Source: Centrapalus pauciflorus (taxonomy: Eukaryota > Streptophyta > Magnoliopsida > Asterales > Asteraceae). From it: a DNA stretch of 64,000 nt. A model generated the notes under the pieces. The model had not been told where the DNA came from, made no database searches, and worked only from the letters and a program-made list of their open reading frames with translations. Below, one piece after another: positions 46,348-59,284 of this stretch; position 1 is the first letter of the stretch; every line of letters starts with the position of its first letter. The position numbers and the translations under genes are program-made. The stretch covers positions 1,178,001-1,242,000 of the forward strand of contig JAANYP010004869.1 of assembly GCA_020465985.1 (NCBI GenBank), in the 5' to 3' direction.

Positions 46348-49300
46348 ATGCATGTGACATCCAAAAATTTGTTAGATACTTAGCTATTCCCATTATGGCA
46401 TGATTAATATAGATATTGGATTTATGAATGATATTGAAGTATTTAAAAGTATTGTTTATATTGGTAATGTGATAAGGGACAGAAACCGATAATTGATGAA
46501 AACAGAGGAATAGATCTATTAATTCTGATATTGATAAGCTGAATCAGAAAAAGAAGAACAGGCAAATTATTCCAGGGTAACTCCCTTTCTCACAACCGAA
46601 TGGTTGGAGACCCCTCAAAGCAAAAGCAACGAGCCTAACAATTTCTAACAATATTTTCTCCTACATCTCACTTCACTCACCCTTTTATTTATAGATTTGC
46701 CCAACTAACTAACTCCTAATATTATTACTAATATACCCTTTCTAGAATAATCTTCTAATGTAATTCCCTATCATAATGTGAGTTTTGAAATAAAAGTATA
46801 ATGAGGGAGGGGTAGTTATTGTGATTGTGTGGGGTGTATGGGTGACAAAAGGAGAGAAACCCGAGGCTTTCAGTTCTCGTAAAGTCCCGGAAAGACCCGA
46901 GGCATTCAGCTTAAAGTCTGAAACCTCATTGGGAAAGTTTTACAAGTTGTTTAGTGAGTTGAGACTTATGTACGACCTATGCATACATGTTATAGGTGCT
47001 GGACGGATTTAAGCATATTGGAAGCGGCCTAACTTGTAATTGGCCATTGTGGTTCATTGAGGAACTGAAACTTCGATTTCCATCGATCACTGTCAGTTCT
47101 AGCATTAGTATTTCATAATGTAGCATATGATATACTTGTTGATATATTATTGATCATATAATATTGATTTTCATTGTATCATTGCCATTGCTTGCATATC
47201 TACTCGAATTAATGATACATGAATTATACACTGTTCTCGAGGCACATTGGACAGTTTGTTAGCTTATCGTTTGGACTCGCCTAGATATCTATGGATTATT
47301 CCCAGGATGACTATTCCCGAACTTGAAGGGAATTAAACGATGTACTTGATAGGGGTAATACCCAACGTACTCGAATTGTTGGAAGATTATTCTTGAACTT
47401 GAGGGTAGGGAACACCAAACTAGAGGGTAGGGGTAAAAGTGGTACTTAATCTCACTTTGAGCATACATTTTGTATTATTGAAATCATTGTTGTTGATCAT
47501 ATCTACATTTATATACATTATGTTATCATCTAATCTAGCAACTCACTTGACAACTTTGATGTTGATCCTTTTAGTTGTTTACCATTTTCAGGAATTGACA
47601 AGGGTAAGGGCGCTGTCGGTTCGTCTCGTTAGTTAGTCTTGGGGTTAGTCGGCTAAACTTGTGGCTCCACATCTTTTGGTATAAATTTGAAAAGACCCGG
47701 GTTTGGGAACTAGTAGACTACCCTTTTTGATATATATGTGAATGGACTTGGTTCCCGTTCACGAACATGTAGTGGATGTATAAACACTTAACCCAAAATA
47801 CTTGTTATGTGATTCATCTCACTTCTCACATTAATGGGTAGCAAAGTATGTGTAATCATGTTGATGGTTACATTGTTCATGAAAAGTTCTAATTTCATCG
47901 TATTTCCGCAAGTATTATTGTATAAATTAGTGTTAATTGTTGTGAAACATCTAATATAAGTTGTAAGGTGATTCAATATTTATATATGTGTGTGTGTCAT
48001 GACTCTTACGAATCGAGTCACGAGTTGACAAATATCATAATATATAGCTTCTTCACTTGACAACTAATTGATTTTTCGACTCTCACAGACTAAAGGGTAC
48101 GGACAAGGGTGAAGAAAAAGAATGATCACACAATCAGTTTTAGTTTTCTCTAAATATGATAGGGACAAATTACATAGATACTTCTAAAATTTGTCTCTAA
48201 AAACAATTGGCTGTGGGAGCAGCTTTCCCAAGTGTGGATCTACCCATTACCTAAAGCCCTTGCCCACTTTGGCTGATCACTTCCTTTTCTGTTACCCTAA
48301 ACCTCACAAGCCTGCATCAAAGGTATCAATCATTGGGATCCATCCTCAATGATTGCAACCCTGGAGTTTGAGTGTTTGACCACCTCTAGATCTGGTGCTG
48401 AATTTTTTACCCTTTCACCTCTAATTCGAATGTTACACCTGCTTTCCTCATTAATCCACTGATTTTTCTAATTTAAGATTCTCCGAAGCTCACATTCACT
48501 ATTGGTTTATTTATTATTGTCATAATGGGGACAACAATGAAGATACAAAAAGTAATGAAGTTATAATGCATTATTTAATTTACCATGCAGATGAATGTTC
48601 AAACTGACCCAACAATAATTACTTTTGGAGAGAGGCTATTTAGTGTTGTTTAAGCCTACTGTCTGTTTAATTTTTGCTCCTCAAAAGGAGAACGGGCTCA
48701 TTGATATTACTTGTAGTTAGGACACGACCAAAGCTTCAATATCTCATTATTGAAACTGAACACATTTTTTGAGTAGGGTATATCACATACTGAAATTGTC
48801 TTTTGTAAGAATAGATGAACACATTTTCATGATATCATAACTTCAATAACTCATTATTGCTGGGTAAAATACCTTCTTATGGAGCACTCTATATTAGTTG
48901 CATCAGATGATGCAACTTGGGGTTCTGTCATTGCAAATCCAGACCGAATTGTTCCATTAAGTAATGGAATAAGCCACTCTTGAAGTTGTTCTTTGTTGCC
49001 ATAGCGCAATAATACCTATATAAATAGATAATACAAAGATGTAAAATGTTTTGCATGTTGCAAAAGATGTATTCTCTAATCTCAAGCACTGCTACAGCTG
49101 CTACACAACCTTAATACAACTATTAGAGAGGAACTTCTAGAATTTAATGACCCATTCAACCAATTATCATCAATATCTTATCAACATTTGTAGCTCCTCA
49201 CTGATCCTCACATCAAGAAAAGGGGGACCCAAAAAATGAAATTGAGAGCTGAAAGAAATGGATTAAACGAATCCATTATAACATTTTCTTTTAGATACAC

Positions 49301-52300
49301 TAATTTTGGGGAAATAAACACATATGAGTACCATAACAAATTTGTCTTCAGTTTCATCAGTTCATGGTTCAGATATAAATATAGCTTGGGAGTATGATAC
49401 AATAATTTATTATTATGAAGTTTAGACTTCTTACCTCCATGTTTCCAGTATCAGGTGCCCCACAGTTGAACACTTGTGGAGCCCACACAGAACGACCCAT
49501 GATCTCACAAAGGTATCCATACTCAAGATTTGACAGTCCAGCACCTAACTGGTTAGGAAATCCCATTCCGATGACATTATCATCTCTCCCATTAAAAAGA
49601 ATTTCTCTTGCCCTTGCAGCACTATCACGCTGCATATCAAGTGCTAAACATTGATTAAAATAAGTTATGCCTAAATCAAGTATATAGTCCTCCACTTTGT
49701 GCATCTAGTTGACAGAGAAAACTGCAGCCACTTTAGCACACAAAGAGAAGAAATCATATACACACATAGCAGGAAAAGACATTACAGGTATAAAAAGGTT
49801 CCATAGGCCTTCTTGCTTGGCGATCTCCTTCAACTTCTCCTCTTCTGGGTGAACCGTCCAACGCATGGAAGACTGAGCATGCTTGGTGAACTCTTGTTCC
49901 ATTGGATATATACGCTCCTCAACGAACTTGATTAGTTTTTCTCTCAGCTCTTTAACTTTCTTGTTCGGAACATATCTATCTCCTTCCAGCCCTTGATCTT
50001 TGTCATTTGCATTACCGTATGCATAATCTTTCCCTCTTGTAACTGGGAAGCAACAAAGAAGAAATGTCCGTTGTGGCATGCCAAATAAGCAAATCAAGGG
50101 TATACGCGATATGAGTTTTATGTCTCAGTTCCCTCTAGGCAATAAAGTACTGTTGTGTCTTCTATTTTACAAAAACTAACTGTGTAATGAACAGTCCACT
50201 AATACCAGGTTCTCTTTTAAGAAAAGATTTATATTCAAATCATATGTGATATTGTTTTGGGGTCATAATCTAATCCAACAAATGAGACTGTACGAGAAAA
50301 TTCACTGAGATCAAATATAAAAATTAGGAGTTACCAGATGGTGGATTCTGTGACAAAACAGTTCCCCTTTGAATATAAGACCAAGCAAGTTGTATAAGAT
50401 CATTGGCTTTTTCCCCAGCATCTTCAGCACGCTTTCCACCTGATGCATTACCCTGGAATAGGATCAAGCTATAAGTACTTGAACCATTTCAAAATTAAAA
50501 TTCCAGCATTGTGCTTCTTTTACGGTAATGGCCAGGCATACCATAATATATCTATTGTGGACACCAGCTAAGATTGACGCACCACGGAAAAGCGAAAAGG
50601 CAACATAAAACTTCCATCCAGCGACAGGCCATGGTTTACCCTAGAATGCAAAAAGTCAACTTGTCAACTCAAGCAAAAGTTTCAGTTGACCTACAGTCAT
50701 TCACGGTTCTTTGTAAGGAATTCCATCTTACGCATCAAGAAGTTAGTTTATCAAAGGTCCTCCAAAATATTATAATTATTAATAAGCATCAAATGCATGA
50801 GGGGGGAGGGAGGGGGGGCAGCATGATGGTAATGTGCATCAGACTCGATGATTAACAGTATCAACAAAGATCTTACAGCAGCGGAGCAGTAGTCTGCCAG
50901 ATATTCTTCCAATGAAGGAATTCCTTCTGGTACATCAGTAGTTTCAAAACCTCCATTATGTTTCACTTTATCCCGTGAAATATCTCCAATGTACCACTGT
51001 CAGAAGAGGGGAATAAAATGGTAATGTGCTTTTGACTATTAATGTCTGTTATTTATGAAATCCTAATAGTAGAATAAATACAAGGCAAGGGAGAAAGACC
51101 TATCAACCTATGAAATGGGACTAAACATTGGAACCCCATTTCAAAGTTGATCTGTATTCCCCACAAGGTTTGCAAAATGACCAGTTTACCATGCAGCTGT
51201 ATGCAACATCACACATTTGATTTCCAAGAGTGGACAACTCCCAATCAAGAATGCCAATGACTTTGTCCTGCATTTCAAATTTCTACATATTATTAAAATA
51301 GTAACAAACTTGACAAGTCTACAACTGAAGTTAAGTACACAAAAAAAAATAAGTCAAGTTCAAAACGAATGACCATAAGCTTCAATGGGATGCACCTCAA
51401 TAGGATGGAAAACTAGATTATCGATCCGAAAATCACCATGGACAAGACCTGTTGTGCTTCCAGAAGAATCTTCCGAAGGAATATTTTGACGCAACCAATC
51501 AATCAGCATCAACATTTTTGGGTTTCTCTCGGATTTTCCTTCGCCAGTAGAAGCTATGTATTGTTTTGCCCACCTTTCCACCTGATGTAGACAGCACATG
51601 TTAATACATCACTTGCATGCAATATCTTAAGCAGCATAAATGGTCATACATAAGACATGAAAGCACGAGGTTCCTAATCACACAACCAAGAGAATAACAT
51701 TTCCAAGGAAAATCATACCGCTTGGTGTCATACTGAGATATGGAAAATTTTGTCACTGTTAAGCTAAAACCACAACACCGCACTTAAACACTTCAAAGCT
51801 AATGCTTTTGAGCCGTATACCTGTCGTTTACAGTAGTTGTTCCGTCGCCCATAGTCTCCCAGACCAATCGCATCAACATCAGCAGAATGAAGAGAAGCCA
51901 AAGCTTTAGCGGTTGCATTGTGCAAAGCCCTCCTCCTATTAGGCGCTACACCCTAACATACAAATGAACGGATCTTATCAAAAAAATTCCAATAAGAGAT
52001 TTGAAGATGAACCAGAGACTAGGCTTCATACAGGTAGCATAGGGTCTAAGAATATACGCCCTTCCAAAAACTCCATTATGTAGAATGGAGTTCCAATTAC
52101 ACTTGAATCTGTACATAAACAGAAGACTTTGGGGACAGGAACAAGTGTATGAGTACCTAATGCATGAAGCACCTGTCAAATTCAAAAATTAAACAGAAAT
52201 CATGAGATATATCACATGAAGTTTACAAGCTTTTTTTGCTATATAACAAGATCCTTGATTCTCAATGAGAGGGAGTAGAGAATGGAGTTTAGTATAAATT

Positions 52301-54279
52301 TTATTTGTCTCTTTTCCTTATCAACATGGAGAAAATCAAAAAGATGGAAAGGGAATGGAGTTTTATAGTATTTTCTTCATTTTCAATGTCTTGTGTAGCT
52401 GTCATTGGTTAAAATAGTCTACACATTACATCCCATTTCATTCCACCATGCCATATGCCCCCGTATAGTCGTATACCACTTGACAGATTGACAAGAGTCT
52501 TTGTTGAGACTTGAGAATCATATTTTTATTCTCGATTGTAAAAGAACTAGCAACATGTATTTTAATACTACTTCCACCATCTCAATTCTCACAATTCCAC
52601 CCAAGTTTTTCTGCCAATGTATTTTAAATAATTTCAACTTCAACCCTTCGCAGCTATGATAGTCTAAATGTACATGGTCTAAGCACATACACGACATATA
52701 TAGACAGAACTTGCCTGAAATTCTCTCTCAACAGCATGAGCGGATTGGAGCAGTTTCCCAGGGGGCTTCTTTCTCATAACATACCTCTTCACTTGAGTGC
52801 CTGACTCCATTTCTATAAGATATGTCGGATTTGACTGACCATGCCCAAACTACTCAAAAATAGCACTCAATAAGAAACAACTGGAAGGATGCATATCAAG
52901 TTTGTTGTAAATAGGAGAGATCATAAATAAATGTAACTTGTGCATATTTAGAAGTGTGTGTATGCTAAAATGATTTTTATTTCTACGTTATATATTCAAC
53001 AAATTATACAGTGTAGATAAAAGTAACCAAATTGTAAGGGTGTAAATAAGATAACCAAATATCTTAGGGATAAATGGCACCAAATAGCTATGTACTTTAG
53101 AATTTGTGCACATATATATAGTGCATTTTTTTGTTCACGTTTATTTAGTATACTTTTAAAAATGTTCCATTTAGGTAATTGGATGACCTGATAACTTTAC
53201 CATGCTTAGTCATACTTTCTTTCTGTGCACATTTATGTAGTGTACTTTTTCTTTTGAACACATTTGGTAATCAAACTTCTTAAATGTGATTCAATCAGGT
53301 AGTTGGGTGACTTGTTGTTACCAGTCATCATATGGAATTGACAATATCAAGCACCTTTTCAGAGAACACAAATTCCACTCTAAAAAGAATACGTTGAATT
53401 GTTGATAACTAACACTCAGATAGAATATCAATAGTACATCTAAGCACATAGGGGAGTTTATCATCAAACATCAGTCCCTACGTAAGTCCACTTTCTGCAT
53501 CTAGTACCTCAATCCCAACCATGCTAAAGCAAGTAGTCAAAGTGTCCTATATGAATAAGATATTGTTAACATGGCAATGGAACTGAATGTAGCACGCACA
53601 AGACTTTAGATAAAACTTGATCAATGTGGTTGTCAATTCAAAGTTGCTTATAGCATGCATCTCTTGGTCTATAATCTATATGCATGGTTGCCATATATTT
53701 CATCACTAACAGGTGTAATAGTCCAACACCAGTCCAAATCACAGCATGTGGCCACTCCTGCTAATAGTAACTAGTTACAAATTTTCAAAATTTTAATGGA
53801 ATATTACAAGGATTTAAAACTATTAACCCTGAAGTCTCTATACAAAGCTATGCATAAGCATTTACCAAACTTCATCAGAGATGAACACCACTAATCATAT
53901 CTGAATTCACACTTTACAGAGAGAACCTTACTCCTAACTGGAGTTCACAAAATTTCCTCATCAAAAAACGCATAAGGTCAGTAAGGAACATGAAACGATT
54001 AAGTTGTATCGAGTTTCCCCAATTTTCCAATAAATCAAATAACCAGAACCAACAGGTTACGTTATTTGTCAGGCACAGGAGAACGTAACGGAAGTGAAAA
54101 CCTAACGATCGTAGTGATGAAATAGAAACAGAAGATACAAATACCTGTGAAAGGGAAAATTTGGAGGCAGAAACAGGGAAGCCTTCAACATGAAGAGAAC
54201 AGTAACGAAACAAGGCATGGGTGTCAAATTCCTGTGCTGGATTCACTTTTCCCACAAGCTCACCCGTATGCAGAGCCAT
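42489..54279 (-). CDS. IBR3: IBR3-type acyl-CoA dehydrogenase with N-terminal phosphotransferase domain, 17 exons, 824 aa
   Basis: Peroxisomal acyl-CoA dehydrogenase-like protein implicated in turning indole-3-butyric acid into active auxin. Minus-strand exons: 54279-54145, 52849-52715, 52172-52032, 51952-51821, 51581-51396, 51267-51190, 50996-50877, 50640-50542, 50452-50335, 50033-49786, 49629-49435, 49015-48873, 45046-44962, 44690-44481, 43900-43748, 43308-43204 and 42680-42489. The frame closes at 2475 nt. Residues about 30-340 are an aminoglycoside-phosphotransferase fold (HGDFRIDN at 229, DWE at 251). Residues about 400-824 are the dehydrogenase, with the FAMTEP and QVHGGAGV signatures and RIADGPDEVH. 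The C-terminal AKL fits a PTS1 peroxisome signal. Intron 2 uses a GC donor (CAG/GCAAGT); for exon 10 the second of two nearby AG acceptors keeps frame. Intron 12 is 3.8 kb and holds repeats. Confidence 0.95.
44351..44397 (-). mobile_element. Possible SINE head in IBR3 intron 14
   Basis: On the minus strand, an A-box match TAGTGCAGCTGG (44390-44379) and a B-like box GGATCGAAGTTC (about 44363-44352) lie at tRNA-like spacing. The body and tail limits are not clear, and it could be chance. Confidence 0.4.
46353..47995. mobile_element. Possible LTR-type fragment in IBR3 intron 12
   Basis: Starts TGTGACATCCAAAAATTTG, a beginning often seen in plant Ty3/Gypsy LTRs, and contains GACAAGGGTAAGGGCGCTG and other text unlike the rest of the intron. 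It is preceded by a compound (CA)n/(TG)n tract at about 46290-46345. No internal gag/pol, no second LTR and no clear target duplication were found, so at most a solo LTR or fragment. Confidence 0.3.
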
Positions 54280-56950
54280 TTCGAATGAAAAGCAGCAGCA
54301 GCAGTAGCAGCGATGACCGTAGGAAGATCAAAGATACGTAATAATAGGGAGTGAGACAGCAAAGTGATGGGCGTAATTTTGTCTAGGGATTGTAAATCGG
54401 GATAAAATAATGAATTGTCTTGGGATTATCAATTCGGATAGGGGTTTAGGTCCATGTCACTTTTCACCGGCTGATTCCAAATTCAATCAATCTCTTTGAC
54501 TTGCCTAAATTAATAACTTTCCAAACCATGCCAATCAACTTATTCAATTCATTCCACCCAACCAACCAAACTTGTTCAATTTCATGTTTTTCGGTTTCTG
54601 TAAATCTCATTGATGTTTCTGTACACCCAACTGAATCAAAGTTATGTAATGTCTTCAAAGCCACTCGTAACTCAAATTATTGGTCCCGCCAGTTCTTGAA
54701 TTCTAACTTAAATATCAAATTTCAATTGTCTTGTTCGGAAATGAGCATCATTTGTTTTTGGGAAGATAATTACTGACTTAAAAATGTGGTGTTGGGGTCA
54801 TCACTCTCTTTTAGATCAGAGTCAGAGTTAGTCATTTTTTTTCGGTTAAACTCTACGGAAAAGCTATGTAAAATTTTGTGGTGTTTTTGGTTTTGGGTCC
54901 CTTTTTTAGAGTCTGCTTATAAGAAACTGTTCTTGTAGTTGTTGTGGAGTTTTTTGTAATTGGTGTGGTTTATCTTTGTAACTTTATCGTAGTATCTTGC
55001 TTTTAAAACATTTTAATTCTAATGTTGCAGTTTAAAACAACATTAATGGATATAGTTGACCAAATGTATGTTACTATATTGGAATTATAACCATTTAATC
55101 TAGTTTTTAATGTTGTTCGTGCTTATTCTCGAGTTTTGTCATCGAATTGTACTTTTGATGGCTGATAACCGGTTCTGTTGGTAAAACTCTAATTTTTATT
55201 TTATTTTTCTAAATGACATGGATTTATATGCACTTGTTATTATTATTAATTATAATTCTAACTATTTTCCTTTATATATGTCAATGAACAGAAAATATAA
55301 AAAACAATAAATTCAAACCAAAATTAAATCACAGGCTACATGAACAAAACAATAACTACTCCAACAATGCTACTCCACCTCCCACTGATCGGCATTTTCA
55401 ACACCAAACACCACCACTATGCACCTCTGTTCTTCGTTTCTTGTAAATTCTTGGTATGTATCTATGAATGAGATGATGGTTATGACACCGTGGTTCTAGA
55501 TCTTGACGAATAGTATATTTCTATTTTGTTCTTGATACAGATCTTAATTTAGGGGATTTCATTCAGGAGATGATGGACATGAATCCATGCCATCCTGTTC
55601 TTGGTACAAATCTTCTTCTCCTCTAATTTTGAATCCCACAGGTTTCAATTCTCATTTCACCAAAGTCAGGTGAGAAGATTTAGGTTACTTCGTGAATGTA
55701 TAAACATCTGGTTTGCTTTTGGGTTTGTGACATTCTAGTGATGGTAGCCAGAGAGGTTAGTGGTGGTGACCGGACTTTGCTTATGGGTTTGTGACTTTCT
55801 GGTCTTCTTCTTCCAAATCTACTCTACTGCTCCTCTTGTTCCAAACAAAACTTGATTTGCATATGAATATAAATTTCGGATCTGAGTTTTGTGGGTTTGC
55901 TTTTGATTTGTGTGTAATGAGTTTTGCTTTGAAACGGTTTAGGTTGGTTAAGTTTGAAAGTTATGATTTACGTATCGTTTGAATCTTCTAGATTTGATTA
56001 TTGTTGGCACCATTTGATTGAATGGATTTCCAGAATTGGTTTAAATGTTACGAACTTTTGGTTGACTCAGCTGTGTATATCAATAAGGGTTTACCAAATA
56101 TGTGTTTGTATGTTCAGGTATATGGGTTTTATGTTCTTGAACACGAAGAATCAAAAAATTCATACAATTTTAGTTAATTAAAATGCTTATTTATACTTTA
56201 AAAATATTTAATTATAATAGTAATAATAATAATAATAATTAATTTTAATTTAATTAATTTAAATCAAAATTCCATGCAAGTGTCACATCATCGCAATTCA
56301 CAAGTGTCACATCATCACAATTCACAAGCATGTCGTATCATCTTTCAAGTAAGCAAAAATCGTCACGTCAACTTAGTAACTAGTTCCACGTACCATATCG
56401 ACATGTCATAATTGAGTAAAAGTGACAATGGAGTAAAAAAATAATAGATTAGTCATTTCGATAATTTTAATAATTTTAATGACTTTAACCCTAAAATTAA
56501 ATAGAAAAAATGATTTCTATAATGATTAATCGTTTGAACATTATTTTCGAAAATCCCAATAATTAAATTTCATATAACTTTGAAAATCCAATATTATGAA
56601 TAAAATAAGGATATAATTACAAACTTTAATATTATATTTATATTCAGTACTTTTATCAAATAAAAATGTCAAAAATATAAACCTTTTCAATTTGAGTAAT
56701 AAACACATAATTTTCAATTTTTTATTTACTCCAACTAAAAAGACATGAAGCACATCCGAAATTAAAACCAAAGGTTTTCGGTTTCATTTAATTAAGAATG
56801 CAATTATTAAAATAAAAAACTTGGTTTGAAGATTTGATTTTTGGATGGTTTTACAGGTTCTGATTAATTGTTTTTAAATACCTTTAGTAAATGTTAATAT
56901 GATGTTCTATCACATATTGATGTTATGTATGCTCATCAAGAAATGATAGT
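54280..56950. other. 5' flank of IBR3 and spacer
   Basis: Presumed IBR3 promoter and leader, including a CAGCAGCAGCAG run at 54291-54308. A short (TAA)n run lies at 56216-56239. Several open frames of 60-90 codons have no recognisable domain. Confidence 0.45.
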
Positions 56951-57575
56951 GGGGCGGGTTCGAGGCGGAGATTGGTCCCTCCGTCCCCACCCCGTTCATC
57001 ATCGAGTTTCTTATTGGGGATCCCCATTGGGTCCCCGCGGGTTTCGGGTCTCATTGGGTACCCAATATATAAGACTCTAGTGTCTTTCGTTTTCCATTTA
57101 TATAAACAAACATGAACCTAAAACCCGTTTAAAAAATTAAAATTAACAGATTTTCTAATGATATCAGATATATTTTCAGCAAAAAAAGATGAAAAATTTG
57201 TATGAAATAGAACCAAATGAAACTAAATAACAACACACTTGCATTATCATAGATAAAGATTAATGATACAATTACATTAACAACCAAAATTACGTAGATT
57301 ATAATCATAGGTTATTATATATTTATAAAATAGTTAAATAAAAGAAGGTGTGTCTATATATGTGTGTTTGTGTGTGTATGAAAAATAATGTAAATACTAT
57401 CAGGGCGGGGTGAAGATTAGTCCTCCATCCCCTACTATTCTATGTTCTTCCCGAAAGCATGCTAATCCCTATGTTGTGCAGAGCTGAGCATCTTATATTC
57501 GATGAAAAATGTAGAAGCAACTAAAGAAGGGTGAAGAAGCGGTAAAATCTCCGATAAGATCCCCGAACCCACCCC
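56951..57575. mobile_element. Possible GC-rich-ended MITE, about 625 bp
   Basis: Left GGGGCGGGTTCGAGGCGGAG and right its imperfect inverse ending CCCCGAACCCACCCCG. Two inner GC-rich blocks (56980-57020 and 57402-57440) have similar words (GGTCCCTCCGTCCCC, AGTCCTCCATCCCC). No clean target duplication was found. Confidence 0.45.
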
Positions 57576-58765
57576 GAATAAATTTATAATTTTTGGTTTA
57601 TAATTTTGAGTTTTTATCCTTGATGTCAAAATTCATACATAAATATTGTTTTAAAGTTATGTTACATTCTATAAGTAAACTCCATATATATTTAACATAT
57701 ACGTTTTATCATAAAGTCAAAGTATATTGCTTTAGAGACTTGTATGATATATATCTCTCGGTAACTTTTTATTAATACTAATTAATCAAAATACAGAAAA
57801 TTAGGAAAAATATCATAAATTGTGATAATTATGAAAAATAATTAATGTATCACTAACGAAATTACTGGTATCTTTTGACACCGCTTGTTTATGAGTGGCA
57901 ATGATTTTTGTGGTGTTTGGCACTAGAATTCAGAGTAATTGGAGCCTTGAAATGGTAAGAAATTCAATTTTAATTAATGACACATTCTGATTTTTAACAT
58001 TCTGAAAAACCAAATACTACACCTTAATGTAATCCTTTTGGTTTTTACAGTTAAAAGCTTAAACTATCATTCATAGTTTCTTGCTGTGAAGCATACGATG
58101 TATTATACTTACATGTAAAAAGAGGGAAAAAAAATACAAAAAAATATGATTTTACAAGAGTGAAACAAAGAAAGTTGATGGACAAAACATGCAAAAATCA
58201 CACCAAATGATTAAGATAAATAAATGTGATGGTTGTTAAATAAACCATAATTTAAATCATTTTATATATTTATGTGTTGCTGATCATGTTAGAGAAATAT
58301 AAAATTTAGCTAAAATTTGGAGATCTTTATTAACTTTTAGAGATTTGTGCGTATATTATTATATAATGATATGAAAGAAATGGATAAAAGCAATCCAAAT
58401 TTGATTTTCTAAAAGTAGATCAATGTATTGGGTATGGGTTATGTCTTCCATCCCTAAAGATAAGATTGGCATTTGGAAGTTGGAGCCCAATATAGTGCTA
58501 TTAGGATTCTTTATTCATGTGTGAACCTTTTAATTAGAGATAAGGCATGCTTTCAAGTTTCAAGTAATTGACTTTTAGAGTGAGTATCTTGACCATGGGT
58601 TCTTTAATTGAATTCTTGACTTTAAGAAAACACACACACATATATATCTTAAAAAATTGATTTTTTTTCTCATAATCATATATGTTTTAAATTAACGTTA
58701 CACACATGATATATGACTTTCAGATACATTCACCAAGTCTACACCCTTAAAATTTCTATGAATGA

Positions 58766-58767
<2 letters not shown>
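57576..58767. other. AT-rich spacer; no gene seen
   Basis: Nothing recognised. Confidence 0.4.
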
Positions 58768-58825
<58 letters not shown>

Positions 58826-58843
58826 GTATATATATATATATAT
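58768..58843. repeat. (TA)n with TG interruptions, left of element G
   Basis: TA units with a few ATGTATAT interruptions, abutting element G. Confidence 0.92.
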
Positions 58844-59217
58844 GGTTCGAGAGAGTACCACGCAAATGCAGCGCACCAGAAGGTACCAGCTTTAAAAAAA
58901 CTTTTTTTAAATTTTTTTTTCATAAACATATGTTAATTAACATTATGAATAACATATATAAATTTCACATACATTCACATCTCCTAGTTCCTAAAAAATG
59001 ATGTGAACACACACTTACAAAATTTTGAATGTATGTGAACGTGCATTTATGTGGTGCGTGTTTTCATGCACTTAGAGTGCTCGGATTTGCGTGAAATTCA
59101 CATATGATCTGTGTAATGTTAATTAGAACATGTTCATGAAAAAAATTTTCAAAAAAAATTACTTTTAAGGGTGGTACCTTCTGGTGCGCTGCATTAGAGG
59201 TGGTACTCACTTGAACC
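58844..59217. mobile_element. TA-flanked foldback element G, 374 bp
   Basis: Left GGTTCGAGAGAGTACCACGC then AAATGCAGCGCACCAGAAGG; right is the inverse, CCTTCTGGTGCGCTGCATTA then GAGGTGGTACTCACTTGAACC. Arms are about 50 bp. A truncated relative lies at 17675-18395. Confidence 0.85.
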
Positions 59218-59223
59218 TAAATC

Positions 59224-59227
59224 TATG

Positions 59228-59281
<54 letters not shown>
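59224..59281. repeat. (TA)n right of element G
   Basis: About 28 TA units. Confidence 0.92.
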
Positions 59282-59284
<3 letters not shown>

